The translations under genes and the position numbers were made by a program. Under the pieces are notes generated by a model that did not search any database, was not told the DNA's origin, and saw nothing but the letters and a program-made list of their open reading frames with translations. Shown piece by piece: positions 1 through 8,116 of a stretch of DNA of 64,000 nt. The stretch is from contig SCEJ01000011.1 in the NCBI GenBank assembly GCA_004102785.1, positions 1 to 64,000 on the forward strand. The letters run 5' to 3'. How positions within the stretch are numbered: the stretch's first letter is position 1; the number at the start of each line of letters is the position of its first letter. This DNA comes from Muribaculaceae bacterium Isolate-013 (NCI). Lineage in GTDB: Bacteria; Bacteroidota; Bacteroidia; Bacteroidales; Muribaculaceae.

Positions 1-127
1 GACTTTTGTCCTTAGCTTCCTTTCGATTCTCCTCACGGTAGACACCGTTGCCTCGGACTATGTGCTTCCCGCTATCGGGGCGCGCTCGGGACTTTCACCC
101 GTTAGATTATGCCCATGTCGGGCGAAC
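1..127 (-). mobile_element. 5' end of a group II intron (class C-like), partial
   Basis: Read on the minus strand from position 127 leftward, the sequence begins GTTCGCCCGACATGGG and runs through a GGGTGAAAGTCCC segment, a CCCG/CGGG hairpin, a CGGT/ACCG hairpin and a GAGGAGAATCGAAAGGAAGC segment. This order is typical of domain I at the 5' end of bacterial group II introns, closest to class C. The intron boundary normally reads GTGCG; here it reads GTTCG, one base different. The element continues beyond the left edge, so its catalytic domain V and any reverse transcriptase/maturase are not visible. It starts three bases after the U-tract of the upstream terminator, the known target context of class C introns. 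The identification comes from recognising the pattern, not from a covariance search. Confidence 0.72.
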
Positions 128-130
128 TGC

Positions 131-168
131 AAAAAATGGCGCCCCGGAATTTCCGGAGCGCCATTTTT
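131..168 (-). terminator. Rho-independent terminator of the GH81 gene
   Basis: An inverted repeat pairs 132-149 with 151-168 with a single C/A mismatch, forming a GC-rich stem (TGGCGC...GCGCCA and CCGGAA/TTCCGG) with almost no loop. On the minus strand it is followed by six U residues (131-136). It lies about 20 bases after the stop codon of the minus-strand glucanase gene. The arms are also A/T-tailed on the other side, so it could act in both directions. The group II intron begins immediately downstream. Confidence 0.85.
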
Positions 169-187
169 AGCGCAAATTCGAGACGGA

Positions 188-3100
188 TTAACGTACCACA
201 AGCTTTGAGCTTTGGATTGAGCCGTCGTCAAGCCGGGTGCGCATTATATATATTCCGGGCGAAAGCTGTGACTTCAACTGTTCCATGCCGATGCCGGCAT
301 CAAAGCAGCCGGCAGGCACTCCGGCGGCAGTCCATACCCGGATTTCACCATGGCGTGCAATCTCTGCGCCGCCCACTGAGGTAACGACAGGAACCACATA
401 CGATACCCGCGGCGTAACACCCATTCCACCTTGGCCGTCAAGATTGGCGAAAATGGCCTTTACCGCCACCTCGTAACGGTCGCCGGGACTTGCTCCGGTG
501 AATGTATGGGTATAACCATCGGCAAAACTGCCGGTCATGGGATTCTCGAACGGCGAGCCGAGATAATTGAACAGCCTCGGTGTCACCCAGCCGGGATAAA
601 GGCTCTCATCCTGGAACTGCGCGCTGACTGTGACAGTGGAATTCCCGCTGTCGTACATGAATCCGATAGAGTATCCGGCATAGAACACCCCTTCCTGGCT
701 GTCGTCGGCTGTAAAAGTATGCTCAACCTCGCTGCTTCCACCGGGGCCGGGCGTAACCGGATTATCCGGTATTTCCGGCTCAGCGCTCTCCACCGTGTAG
801 CTGACAGGGCGCGACGCAAACACCTTTCCGCCGGCGATAATCTCGGCGTGTACAGTGTGCACGCCGGCCGACGCCGCTGTCCATTTCGCGCTGTATGAGC
901 CTGCGGCGGCACGTGACAGCACCGCGGTGGATATCTCCTCGCCGTTGACTTTTATCACAGCCGACGACACCTCGTAATCGCCCCCGTCAATCACCGCTGT
1001 GAATGTAACCTCCTCTCCGGCCTTGCATGTGGCCGGGTCGGCGGTGATTGTTGCCGTCGGTGCCTGCGGAAGAGGCTCGCCGCTGACGGCGGTCTGCATC
1101 TCGCCAGGAGCCACACTGAAACTGAACCCGTCGGAAAACGCCACCTCAAGAGGAGTATCGCCGTAATTCTGGGCGCAATAGGTGCGCACACCGTTCTTCT
1201 CGAATACAACTGCCAGCGGATGGTCGGCGGTCACATCCTGCAATGGAGCGCCATAGCTTGCAAGCGAATAGACCCAGTGGTAGGTCTGCGCCTGCGATTC
1301 TCCGAATTTCTTTCCAAGTTGTGTGCAGCCCTTATAGAACTCCACGCCGCTCTCCGGCTCGAGCATAGCATAGTAGCGGGCCCATGAATCATACCAGATG
1401 TTGCCGTTTTCCTCATTCTGAAGAATTCCGGTGAGCGAGGTCATGGAGTTCCAGAGACGGCCGGCGAAATCACGGTCGTGCACAAGGTAGAACGAGCCGC
1501 CATGCACCGGATATAGCTGTATTCCATAAGACCCCTCGATGCCGGCGCCCCAGAAATTCTCGCTGTCGTAACTGTTGGTGAACACACGCGACACGGCGGC
1601 ATACCGGTAATCCGACGGGAGTACTCGGTGGTGCACGTCGAACCAGTACTCCTCTACGGCCGAAAGCTCGGTTACATACAGATATATGCCCAGGTCACGC
1701 AAAGCCACGTTGCCCGAAATCTCGCCCCAGTGTATCAGCGAGCAGTTGAACTGCATCGACTCCGAAGTCGATTCCTGGTCGTTGCCGGTGCCGATTGAAG
1801 CCGTGCCGTTGGCCCAGCAGTGCCCGGCATAAGGGGAGAAGTTGCGCAGATAGGGGAACATCGTGTCATTGCGGTCGGCCGAGGCGGCATCACGCACCAG
1901 AAGGTCTATGATTCCGCCGAAACGGCTTTTCCACCCCGGCTCATACTGCTCCAGGAAAGCGGCCGCATGTATCAGATAGCCCCAGTGAAAATGATGGTCA
2001 TTGATATTCGTATCCTGGCCATGCCCGGCAGGATAACCCAGCATTGTGGTCCAGGGTTTATGATAGTAGAACATAAAGGCGATTTCTCCCGGCGAGTAAG
2101 TGAGCCAGTTCTCCACGCGGGCTTTTACCTTGTTGAACAGAGCCTGAAACAGCGCATCGTTGCCGGTCTGGCGGGCAATGCGGGCGGTCTGCACAAGGCG
2201 GTTGAGCAATTGGCCGTCGTTGTATGAGTCGGTCCAGTCACTGAGGCCGTCATTGTTGTTTACGGCGTTCATAAGCGAATTCAGCTCCTCCTTCGAGAAA
2301 CCGGTCGCGGCGTCAGGCTCCGGGAGCGTAGGAAGCACGCCGTGGAACTGCAGCGACGTCTTGAATTCACGGCCGCCGAGCATTCTGAGCTCACCGCGCA
2401 CGGTCTGATATGTGCCGCTCTCGAACGAGTAGCTACCCTTGAGATTGCCCCAGTGGTGCGGCAGCAGACCGAAAAGGAAATCCGACGATGTGCCCTCCTT
2501 TACATCGGGTGTAACAGAATATGTGGTCTCCACCTCACCCCGCTGAGAATCGTAGCTGAAATCGGCACGGGTGTCGGCCGGAAACACAAAAGCATACTTT
2601 GACCATTGGCGTGCTGTGGCCTTTGAGTCACCGCCGCCCGGCAGCATCACCGCCGAGAAATAGTCCTTGCCGGCGAGATCGGTTGTTGCCGTGACGCCGT
2701 TTATGCGCCATGTGCTCCCAGCGGGGGCATAGACCGCATAGTCGGCACCGTTGTAACTCCCCGACACAAACAGGATATTGCCTTCAGCACTGAGGGTTCC
2801 CATGGCCGATACAGTCACATCGGCGTCCCCCCTGCGTGTGAAATAGGTGAACGGCATCCCCTGCCCCATGGTGGCCTCCATATCGCCCCAGCTCAGCGTC
2901 ACGGTCCAGTCGGAGTGGCCGCTCACTGTGGTGGCGGTGCAGTTCAGACCTTCAAGACCGATTTTCAGAGGGGTATCGCCCATATTCAACCCCTGCATTG
3001 TCATATTCTTGATAATCACCAGGCCGTCGTCCTGCGGGCGGAACGCCAGCGGATAGTTGAACATAGTGTCGCCATGTGGCTTCACAAGCTCGCTGCTCCA

Positions 3101-3298
3101 CCAGTCGTTGGTTGGAACCGGACGCCCTGCGGCTTCACCCGATACTGCCGGCGATACGGAGATGTATCCGTTGCGGCCGGCACTGTCTCTGCCCGGAAAC
3201 TGGTCGGAATACGATCCCGACCCCACTTGAACCACTCCGGCCTGCATACCGAATGCGGCCGCGGCCATTGCCGATAAGGAAAAGATTTTAGGTAACAT
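188..3298 (-). CDS. Secreted GH81 endo-1,3-beta-glucanase with C-terminal sorting domain
   Basis: Hydrolyses beta-1,3-glucans (laminarin, curdlan, fungal or yeast wall glucan). The 1036-residue protein starts at MLPKIFSLSAMAAAAFGMQAG, a signal peptide; an in-frame start 48 codons upstream has no signal-like sequence and was rejected. The GH81 catalytic region covers roughly residues 55-730. It carries the family signatures NDHHFHWGYLIHAA near 433 and DQESTSESMQF near 509, which hold the expected catalytic acidic residues. An Ig-like domain follows (about 746-836), then a Pro/Gly linker, a beta-sandwich region of unknown type (about 850-965), and a C-terminal segment ending GIYIMRT...SSKLVVR that resembles a type IX secretion sorting domain. 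Family assignment is firm; cell-surface or secreted location is inferred. No SusC/SusD pair lies nearby. Confidence 0.9.
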   Translation of the reverse strand: MLPKIFSLSAMAAAAFGMQAGVVQVGSGSYSDQFPGRDSAGRNGYISVSPAVSGEAAGRPVPTNDWWSSELVKPHGDTMFNYPLAFRPQDDGLVIIKNMTMQGLNMGDTPLKIGLEGLNCTATTVSGHSDWTVTLSWGDMEATMGQGMPFTYFTRRGDADVTVSAMGTLSAEGNILFVSGSYNGADYAVYAPAGSTWRINGVTATTDLAGKDYFSAVMLPGGGDSKATARQWSKYAFVFPADTRADFSYDSQRGEVETTYSVTPDVKEGTSSDFLFGLLPHHWGNLKGSYSFESGTYQTVRGELRMLGGREFKTSLQFHGVLPTLPEPDAATGFSKEELNSLMNAVNNNDGLSDWTDSYNDGQLLNRLVQTARIARQTGNDALFQALFNKVKARVENWLTYSPGEIAFMFYYHKPWTTMLGYPAGHGQDTNINDHHFHWGYLIHAAAFLEQYEPGWKSRFGGIIDLLVRDAASADRNDTMFPYLRNFSPYAGHCWANGTASIGTGNDQESTSESMQFNCSLIHWGEISGNVALRDLGIYLYVTELSAVEEYWFDVHHRVLPSDYRYAAVSRVFTNSYDSENFWGAGIEGSYGIQLYPVHGGSFYLVHDRDFAGRLWNSMTSLTGILQNEENGNIWYDSWARYYAMLEPESGVEFYKGCTQLGKKFGESQAQTYHWVYSLASYGAPLQDVTADHPLAVVFEKNGVRTYCAQNYGDTPLEVAFSDGFSFSVAPGEMQTAVSGEPLPQAPTATITADPATCKAGEEVTFTAVIDGGDYEVSSAVIKVNGEEISTAVLSRAAAGSYSAKWTAASAGVHTVHAEIIAGGKVFASRPVSYTVESAEPEIPDNPVTPGPGGSSEVEHTFTADDSQEGVFYAGYSIGFMYDSGNSTVTVSAQFQDESLYPGWVTPRLFNYLGSPFENPMTGSFADGYTHTFTGASPGDRYEVAVKAIFANLDGQGGMGVTPRVSYVVPVVTSVGGAEIARHGEIRVWTAAGVPAGCFDAGIGMEQLKSQLSPGIYIMRTRLDDGSIQSSKLVVR

Positions 3299-3411
3299 GC
3301 AAATTTGTTTATAAATGCCAATACCGGAAACTGATTCCGGACGGATAATTAACTTGTTCACAACAAAAAGCAACGATTTCTCATTACCGAGGGAGAGGAT
3401 ACCGACCGGGG

Positions 3412-3837
3412 TCAGTAGCGGAGAAGGGCGGCAAGCACCCAAAGCGACGGCACCCCCTCAAAATAGTAGATTGCGTCGCCATAGCGGTTACGCGACCTTA
3501 CAACCGGGCCGTCAATATATACCAACGGGGTGCCATACCGGTTTTTGACTTTCACCTCATTTCCGTCAAGATAAAAAAGAGCGTCGCCGTAGCGGTTGCG
3601 GTCGCGCACGGTATTGCCGTCGATATACATCAGCGCCTCGCCGTAGCGGGATTTCAGGCGCACGGTGTTGCCGTCGCGCACAAACAGCACGTCGCCGTAG
3701 CGGTTTTTGTCGCGTATGCTGTTGCCGTCGACATACACCACGGCATCACCATAGCGGTTCACCGTCCTCACTGTCTGCGACAGCGACACAACGGCAAAAA
3801 ACGCCATACTCACGAATGCTGCAAGGATACGTCTCAT
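3412..3837 (-). CDS. Secreted 18-residue-repeat protein (NRYG repeats)
   Basis: I cannot assign a named family with certainty. The 141-residue product has a signal peptide (about residues 1-20, ending near SLSQ). Five full 18-residue repeats follow at residues 27-116, each close to N-R-Y-G-D-A-L-x-Y-x-D-G-N-x-V-R-x-K, then a sixth truncated copy at 117-133. The alternation of hydrophobic residues with Gly and Asp-Gly turns predicts short beta strands arranged around an axis. The pattern recalls the small repeat proteins of Bacteroidota annotated as 5-fold beta-flower; that resemblance is from memory and is an inference. The gene follows the PAS gene by 21 bases on the same strand and probably shares its promoter. 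Confidence 0.8.
   Translation of the reverse strand: MRRILAAFVSMAFFAVVSLSQTVRTVNRYGDAVVYVDGNSIRDKNRYGDVLFVRDGNTVRLKSRYGEALMYIDGNTVRDRNRYGDALFYLDGNEVKVKNRYGTPLVYIDGPVVRSRNRYGDAIYYFEGVPSLWVLAALLRY
3490..3759 (-). repeat. 54-bp coding tandem repeat, five units
   Basis: The five complete 18-codon repeats of the NRYG protein appear as a 54-base periodicity. The phrase complementary to CGGTTACGCGACC/CGGTTGCGGTCGCG recurs once per period. The units have diverged at synonymous and non-synonymous positions, so this is an old duplication rather than a fresh slippage tract. Confidence 0.85.
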
Positions 3838-3858
3838 CTCTTTTTCACCATATTTACA

Positions 3859-4203
3859 TCAGCTTCTGACGTAATGCTCCATTTCATCAGGAATCTCCAT
3901 TGAAATCTCCACCAGGCCGGCCACCTTGCCGTCGCGACGCCAGGCCGACTGGTAAATCATTTTCCTGACATCGCCCTTCTGAATCGTATAGCAGTTCACT
4001 CCGCCGGTTTCAAGCAGCCGGGCAATTATGCCGCGCGCACGCTCGCCGTGATACTCCATAAGATTATGCCCCGTCGGGTCGCCGAACCGGGCATTCACCA
4101 GGCGCGATTTCTCGTTCATGTAGATAATGCGGCAATCGGCATCACACACGGTGATGGCGCAATTTGTATCGTCGGCCCAAAACGGGAGTGAAGTTGTCTC
4201 CAT
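3859..4203 (-). CDS. Standalone PAS-domain protein
   Basis: The 114-residue protein consists of little more than one PAS fold. It shows the CDADCRIIYMNEKSR core that follows the first strand, a middle helix region (PTGHNLMEYHGERARGIIARLL) and the terminal strands (KMIYQSAWRRDGKVAGLVEISMEI). PAS domains sense small molecules, redox state or partners, but no output domain (kinase, HTH, GGDEF) is fused, so the signalling partner is unknown. A well-formed promoter lies directly upstream (4224-4255) and the repeat-protein gene follows 21 bases after the stop, suggesting a two-gene transcript. Role is inferred; domain call is good. Confidence 0.75.
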   Translation of the reverse strand: METTSLPFWADDTNCAITVCDADCRIIYMNEKSRLVNARFGDPTGHNLMEYHGERARGIIARLLETGGVNCYTIQKGDVRKMIYQSAWRRDGKVAGLVEISMEIPDEMEHYVRS

Positions 4204-4223
4204 GGATTAGAGGTTGTTTGCCA

Positions 4224-4255
4224 CAAAGTTAAAAAATATACGTCAGTCCGGCAAA
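4224..4255 (-). promoter_or_regulatory. Bacteroidota-type promoter for the PAS/repeat unit
   Basis: On the minus strand, TTTG (4255-4252) is separated by 20 bases from TAACTTTG (4231-4224). This matches the -33/-7 consensus TTTG-N19-21-TAnnTTTG used by the primary sigma factor of Bacteroidota. The start codon is about 20 bases downstream of the -7 element. Confidence 0.75.
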
Positions 4256-4306
4256 CTTTATCGGCATCTTTTGTGTTTACACTACCGAAACAATATCGAA
4301 ATCACG

Positions 4307-4699
4307 ATGACAGACATCCAGATAAAGCGGGTTTACGACGACCCTCACGGCGACGACGGATACCGCGTGTTCGTTGACCGCCTATGGCCTCGCGGCGAAT
4401 CACATACGAATTTCAAATATGATTCCTGGCCCAACAACCTGGCGCCATCGGCGCAGTTGCGCGAATGGTTTCACCTTGACCCTGACAGCCGCTGGGCCGA
4501 ATTCCGCAAAAAATATCTTGATGAACTATGCCACACTCCGGCCGCCATATCTTTTGCACGGAAAATCGCGTCGAAACCCAAAGTGACGCTGCTATACGCA
4601 TCACGTGACACAGAACATAACAACGCGGCAGTGTTCCGCGACTTTCTGATGACGCAGGAGGCAAACACCGCATCGGCGGCAGTCTACTCGCTTAATTAG
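4307..4699 (+). CDS. DUF488 family protein
   Basis: A 130-residue DUF488 protein, recognised by the N-terminal signature IKRVYD...DDGYRVFVDRLWPRG, the central WFHLDPDSRWAEFRKKYLDEL and the C-terminal VTLLYASRDTEHNNAAVFRDFL. The biochemical role of the family is not established. The start chosen (MTDIQIKRVYDD) aligns with the family; an earlier in-frame start adds 31 residues with no family character. The gene stands alone, divergent from the PAS gene and convergent with the CoA-transferase gene. Confidence 0.88.
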   Translation: MTDIQIKRVYDDPHGDDGYRVFVDRLWPRGESHTNFKYDSWPNNLAPSAQLREWFHLDPDSRWAEFRKKYLDELCHTPAAISFARKIASKPKVTLLYASRDTEHNNAAVFRDFLMTQEANTASAAVYSLN

Positions 4700-4721
4700 A
4701 CGCCGGGCATATTGAAAACCA

Positions 4722-4763
4722 TTCAGGCGCGCATGAAAATTTGTTCTTTCATGCGCGCCTGAA
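4722..4763. terminator. Bidirectional terminator between convergent genes
   Basis: A perfect 17-bp inverted repeat (4722-4738 with 4747-4763) encloses an 8-base loop. It sits between the convergent ends of the DUF488 gene (4699) and the CoA-transferase gene (4801). Neither side has a long T-run, so efficiency is uncertain. Confidence 0.65.
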
Positions 4764-4800
4764 GGTTACATGTTGCTTTCCTCGAAAGGATATGCCGGTG

Positions 4801-6099
4801 TCAGATACCGGCCAGACGTGAGAACGAGTAGCCGAACCGCTCGAATGCCGCGCGCTCGAGTTCTTCGCGGTCGGCGGGATTGGCGATGGAAATCATCAGA
4901 CGGGCACGCTCCGGGAGCGATTTGCCGCGGAGATTTACCGCGCCATGCTCGGTGACAACCCAGTTGGTCTGGAATCGCGTGGTCACTACCCCCGCTCCGG
5001 GAGTGAGCACAGGCTTTATCTTGCCCATACCCTTGTTGGTGGTCGAAGTCATGGCCATAAACGACAGCCCCCCCTCCGAACGCGAAGAGCCATACACGAA
5101 ATCATGCTGGCCGCCGATGCCGGAGAAGATGCGTGTGCCTATCGAATCGGCGCAAACCTGGCCGGTAAGGTCGATTTCAAGGCATGAGTTTATAGCCATC
5201 ACCCGGGGATTCTGACCGATTATAAACGGGTCGTTGGTCCATGCCACATCGCGGAATATCATCTCCTTGTTATGGTCCATCAGGTCGTAGAGGTGACGCG
5301 AACCGAGAGCCAGACAGGCCACAGACTTGCCGGGTTCTATCTTTTTCAGGGAGTTGTCGATTACCCCTTTCTGAATCAGAGGGAGCACACCGTCGGTCAT
5401 CGCCTCGGTATGCAGCCCGAGGTGCTTGTGGTCCGACAGAGCGGCAATCACTGCATTAGGAATGCCACCCACTCCGATCTGAAGCGTTGCACCATCGGGG
5501 ATACGCTCGGCGATAGCCCGGCCGATAGCGATTTCATTAGCATTCGGCTCCGGAGTAGGCACCTCCACAAGGGGGTCCTCAACCAGCACCGCCGCATCGA
5601 TTTTCGACACATGTATCACCGGGTCTCCGTATGAGAACGGCATACAGGGATTGATCTGGGCAATAATCTTGCGCGCGCATTCAGTGGCTGAAAAAGCCAG
5701 GTCGGCCGACACCCCGTAGCTCACATACCCGTTTTCATCCGGAAGCGAGCAGTTGAGCAGCACTGCGTCGACAGGCCACGTGCCGTCGCGGAAAAGCGAA
5801 GGCACCTCGCCGAGAAACTTCGGCGTTGTGGCGCCATAGCCGTCGGCAATCCACCGGCGCACGTTGTTCGACACAAAGCATGTATCCACCAGGAAAGAAT
5901 CCTTGAACTCCGGACGGCAGTAAGGCGCTTCACGGCGGGCTACGGAAAAGCCCGAATAAAGCGTAACACCACGCAGTTCATGGCCCCGGCGTGTAAGGGC
6001 GTCGACAAGTGTTTCGGGCACGGATGTACTGCCCTGGATATATACATGGTCGCCGCTATTTATCAATTTTACGGCTTCATCGGCGCTTACATATTTCAT
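4801..6099 (-). CDS. Acetyl-CoA hydrolase/transferase family CoA-transferase
   Basis: A 432-residue class I CoA-transferase of the acetyl-CoA hydrolase / 4-hydroxybutyrate CoA-transferase group. It shows the nucleotide/CoA-side motif LQIGVGGIPNAV and the segment GLHTEAMTDGV near residue 232, whose Glu is the expected covalent CoA carrier. Known relatives move CoA between short acyl groups and acetate. It ends the transcript that begins with iorA, followed by iorB and an aminotransferase. In that context it may release aryl-acetate from the aryl-acetyl-CoA made by IorAB while conserving the thioester on acetate. That substrate is inferred; a general acetate or butyrate role is equally compatible with the sequence. 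Confidence 0.82.
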   Translation of the reverse strand: MKYVSADEAVKLINSGDHVYIQGSTSVPETLVDALTRRGHELRGVTLYSGFSVARREAPYCRPEFKDSFLVDTCFVSNNVRRWIADGYGATTPKFLGEVPSLFRDGTWPVDAVLLNCSLPDENGYVSYGVSADLAFSATECARKIIAQINPCMPFSYGDPVIHVSKIDAAVLVEDPLVEVPTPEPNANEIAIGRAIAERIPDGATLQIGVGGIPNAVIAALSDHKHLGLHTEAMTDGVLPLIQKGVIDNSLKKIEPGKSVACLALGSRHLYDLMDHNKEMIFRDVAWTNDPFIIGQNPRVMAINSCLEIDLTGQVCADSIGTRIFSGIGGQHDFVYGSSRSEGGLSFMAMTSTTNKGMGKIKPVLTPGAGVVTTRFQTNWVVTEHGAVNLRGKSLPERARLMISIANPADREELERAAFERFGYSFSRLAGI

Positions 6100-6137
6100 A
6101 AGAGGTTGCTTAAAATAAATTACATGCCTGTCGGCGG

Positions 6138-7460
6138 TCAGGCCACCGGGAAATCCTTATGGAACGCTTCAAGACGGCGCTCCAGCATATCGAACTGCTT
6201 CTCGTCGGATAGCATCGACACACACACTCGCAGCCCCTGCTGGCGGCTGCCGGTGGAGGGGAGCGATATTGCCGCCACTCCATAACGCAGAAGCTCTTCC
6301 TGAAGCCTGTCGCCCGTCATGCCGGGGTAACCTACTGTGAAGAAGAAGCCGTCGGATATCGGCTGCGAGTTGTCGGCGCCGTCATGCGCGTACACCAGGT
6401 GGAAACCATTGGCCAGGAACAGCTCCTTGGCACGGCGGGCGCGGCGCCCGTATTCGCGGCACTCGTCAACAAAATCGATTTTTCCCTCGATTGCCGCATT
6501 CAGCATCGCGGCATAGGCATACTGCGCGGAATGCGTGGTGCCCGACGATGCACAGTAAAGCACGCCGTAGATATATGCGTCGCCGAAAGTAGGCATTTCA
6601 TAGAATTTCTCAAAAAACTCATACCGACGGTCGGCCACCGCGGGCGACATGCATACCATGGCGATACGCTGGCCGGCATAACTGAAGATTTTAGAGGCCG
6701 ACACAAGCAGCACGTAGCGGTCAGTGTACTTGGCCACCGTGGGCACGAACGGCTCGGTATAAGGCACTCCGAAACGCTGACGGAAGTCCATGCCCAGATA
6801 GGCGAGGTCCTCCATTATTATCACATCGTGCTTTTCGGCCATACGTGCGAGGATACGGTATTCCTCATCGGTAAGATTGGTCCACGCCGGGTTGTTGGGG
6901 TTGCTGTAAATTATAGCCGACACCCTCCCCTTCGCGAGGATTGCGTCAAGACGCTCTTCCATGGCCTTGCCGCGGCAGTCGTAGATGTCGAGCGATTCCT
7001 GTTCGAGACCCAGAAGCTTCACCTGATTGTGCTGTGCGGGGAAGCCGGGGTCAAGAAACAGTATGGTGTCGCGCCCGCTGAGACGCTGCCCCATAAGCAG
7101 GAACATTGTGAAAGTGCCCTGCATCGAGCCGACGGTAGGCACTATGCAGCGCCCCGGCACATCGATGTCGAGGAATGCTTTCAGGAACTTGCTGCCGGCC
7201 TCCTTGAGCTGAGGGATGCCGGCGATATTCGGATACACACCCGCGGCTCCGGCGGCAAGCGCCTCGGCCTCCGCGGCCGCCCCCACTTCAGAGGGAGGGA
7301 GGCCGGGATTGCCCATTTCAAGATGCACGAAGCCTTCGCCGAGGGGCTCCTCAAGCTTTGTGGCGAGTGATACAATCTGACGTATGGTGGCCGACGCTAT
7401 ATTGGCGATATTCAGCTCGGCCATCGTTTTATCGAATACGGATTTATGTACGGGGAACAT
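6138..7460 (-). CDS. PLP-dependent aminotransferase class I/II
   Basis: A 440-residue fold-type I aminotransferase. Visible landmarks are the substrate loop LEMGNPGLPPSE, YSNPNNPAW, the Asp-containing IIMEDLAYLGMDF, and SASKIFSYAGQR, where Lys near residue 257 should hold PLP. It lies between the indolepyruvate oxidoreductase subunit gene iorB (26-base gap) and the CoA-transferase gene. It is therefore the natural candidate to convert aromatic amino acids into the 2-oxoacids used by IorAB. The amino-acid preference cannot be read from the sequence. Confidence 0.85.
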   Translation of the reverse strand: MFPVHKSVFDKTMAELNIANIASATIRQIVSLATKLEEPLGEGFVHLEMGNPGLPPSEVGAAAEAEALAAGAAGVYPNIAGIPQLKEAGSKFLKAFLDIDVPGRCIVPTVGSMQGTFTMFLLMGQRLSGRDTILFLDPGFPAQHNQVKLLGLEQESLDIYDCRGKAMEERLDAILAKGRVSAIIYSNPNNPAWTNLTDEEYRILARMAEKHDVIIMEDLAYLGMDFRQRFGVPYTEPFVPTVAKYTDRYVLLVSASKIFSYAGQRIAMVCMSPAVADRRYEFFEKFYEMPTFGDAYIYGVLYCASSGTTHSAQYAYAAMLNAAIEGKIDFVDECREYGRRARRAKELFLANGFHLVYAHDGADNSQPISDGFFFTVGYPGMTGDRLQEELLRYGVAAISLPSTGSRQQGLRVCVSMLSDEKQFDMLERRLEAFHKDFPVA

Positions 7461-7486
7461 TTCTAAGGCAACTGTTCAATTGGCAA

Positions 7487-8071
7487 TCAGCTTATTAATC
7501 CCTCGGCGCGCTCGTAACCGGCGCGGAATGCGGCGATATTCTGCTCCACGAGTTTCTCACCCTTGCGTGAGAACACCGTGCGGATGCCGCCTTCTATCTT
7601 TTCAGCAGGAAGGTCTATGAACCTTGCGGCGGCGCCGAGAAGCACCATATTGGCCGACCTCACGGTAGCCACCTCCTTGGCCACGGCGTCCATATCGAAC
7701 GCTATCACGCGGTCGCGCCCCTGAAGTGATGCCAGAAGCGCCTCCTGGTCAGGATAGCCGGGAATGTTCACAAACGGCACTGTACTTGACACAATCCAGC
7801 CCTCAGGCGACAGGAACGAGATATAACGCAGAGCCTCCATGGGCTCAAGCGATATTATGATGTCGGCCTTCCCCTGGGGGATAAGGTCGGAACTGATGGG
7901 GCGCGAGCTCAGACGCAGACACGACATCACATCGCCTCCGCGCTGGCTCATTCCGTGCACTTCGGCCTGTTTGAGATAGAGGTTGTCGCTGAGTGCCGCG
8001 GCACCGAGAATGGTGGCGATTGAGAGGATGCCCTGTCCGCCCACGCCTGCCAGTATGATATCTGATTTCAT
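7487..8071 (-). CDS. iorB: Indolepyruvate:ferredoxin oxidoreductase, beta subunit
   Basis: The 194-residue gamma-type domain of 2-oxoacid:ferredoxin oxidoreductases. The glycine loop AGVGGQGILS is at residues 8-17, EVHGMSQRGGDV follows, and the central ADIIISLEPMEALRY is typical of IorB. With IorA it oxidatively decarboxylates aryl-pyruvates to aryl-acetyl-CoA in the cytoplasm, reducing ferredoxin. It is downstream of iorA (45-base gap) on the same strand. No odd features; length is normal for the family. Confidence 0.93.
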   Translation of the reverse strand: MKSDIILAGVGGQGILSIATILGAAALSDNLYLKQAEVHGMSQRGGDVMSCLRLSSRPISSDLIPQGKADIIISLEPMEALRYISFLSPEGWIVSSTVPFVNIPGYPDQEALLASLQGRDRVIAFDMDAVAKEVATVRSANMVLLGAAARFIDLPAEKIEGGIRTVFSRKGEKLVEQNIAAFRAGYERAEGLIS

Positions 8072-8116
8072 AAATTACTTAATCGACTGTTCAAAACCAT
8101 GTTGTTTGCAATTTGC

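Noticed and set aside
3299-3442. A 48-codon N-terminal extension of the GH81 protein
   Set aside because: It would bury the clear signal peptide that begins at 3298 and would overlap the end of the repeat-protein gene.
6384-7370. A 328-codon open frame antisense to the aminotransferase gene
   Set aside because: Shadow frame of a gene with clear PLP-enzyme motifs; no start context or family features.
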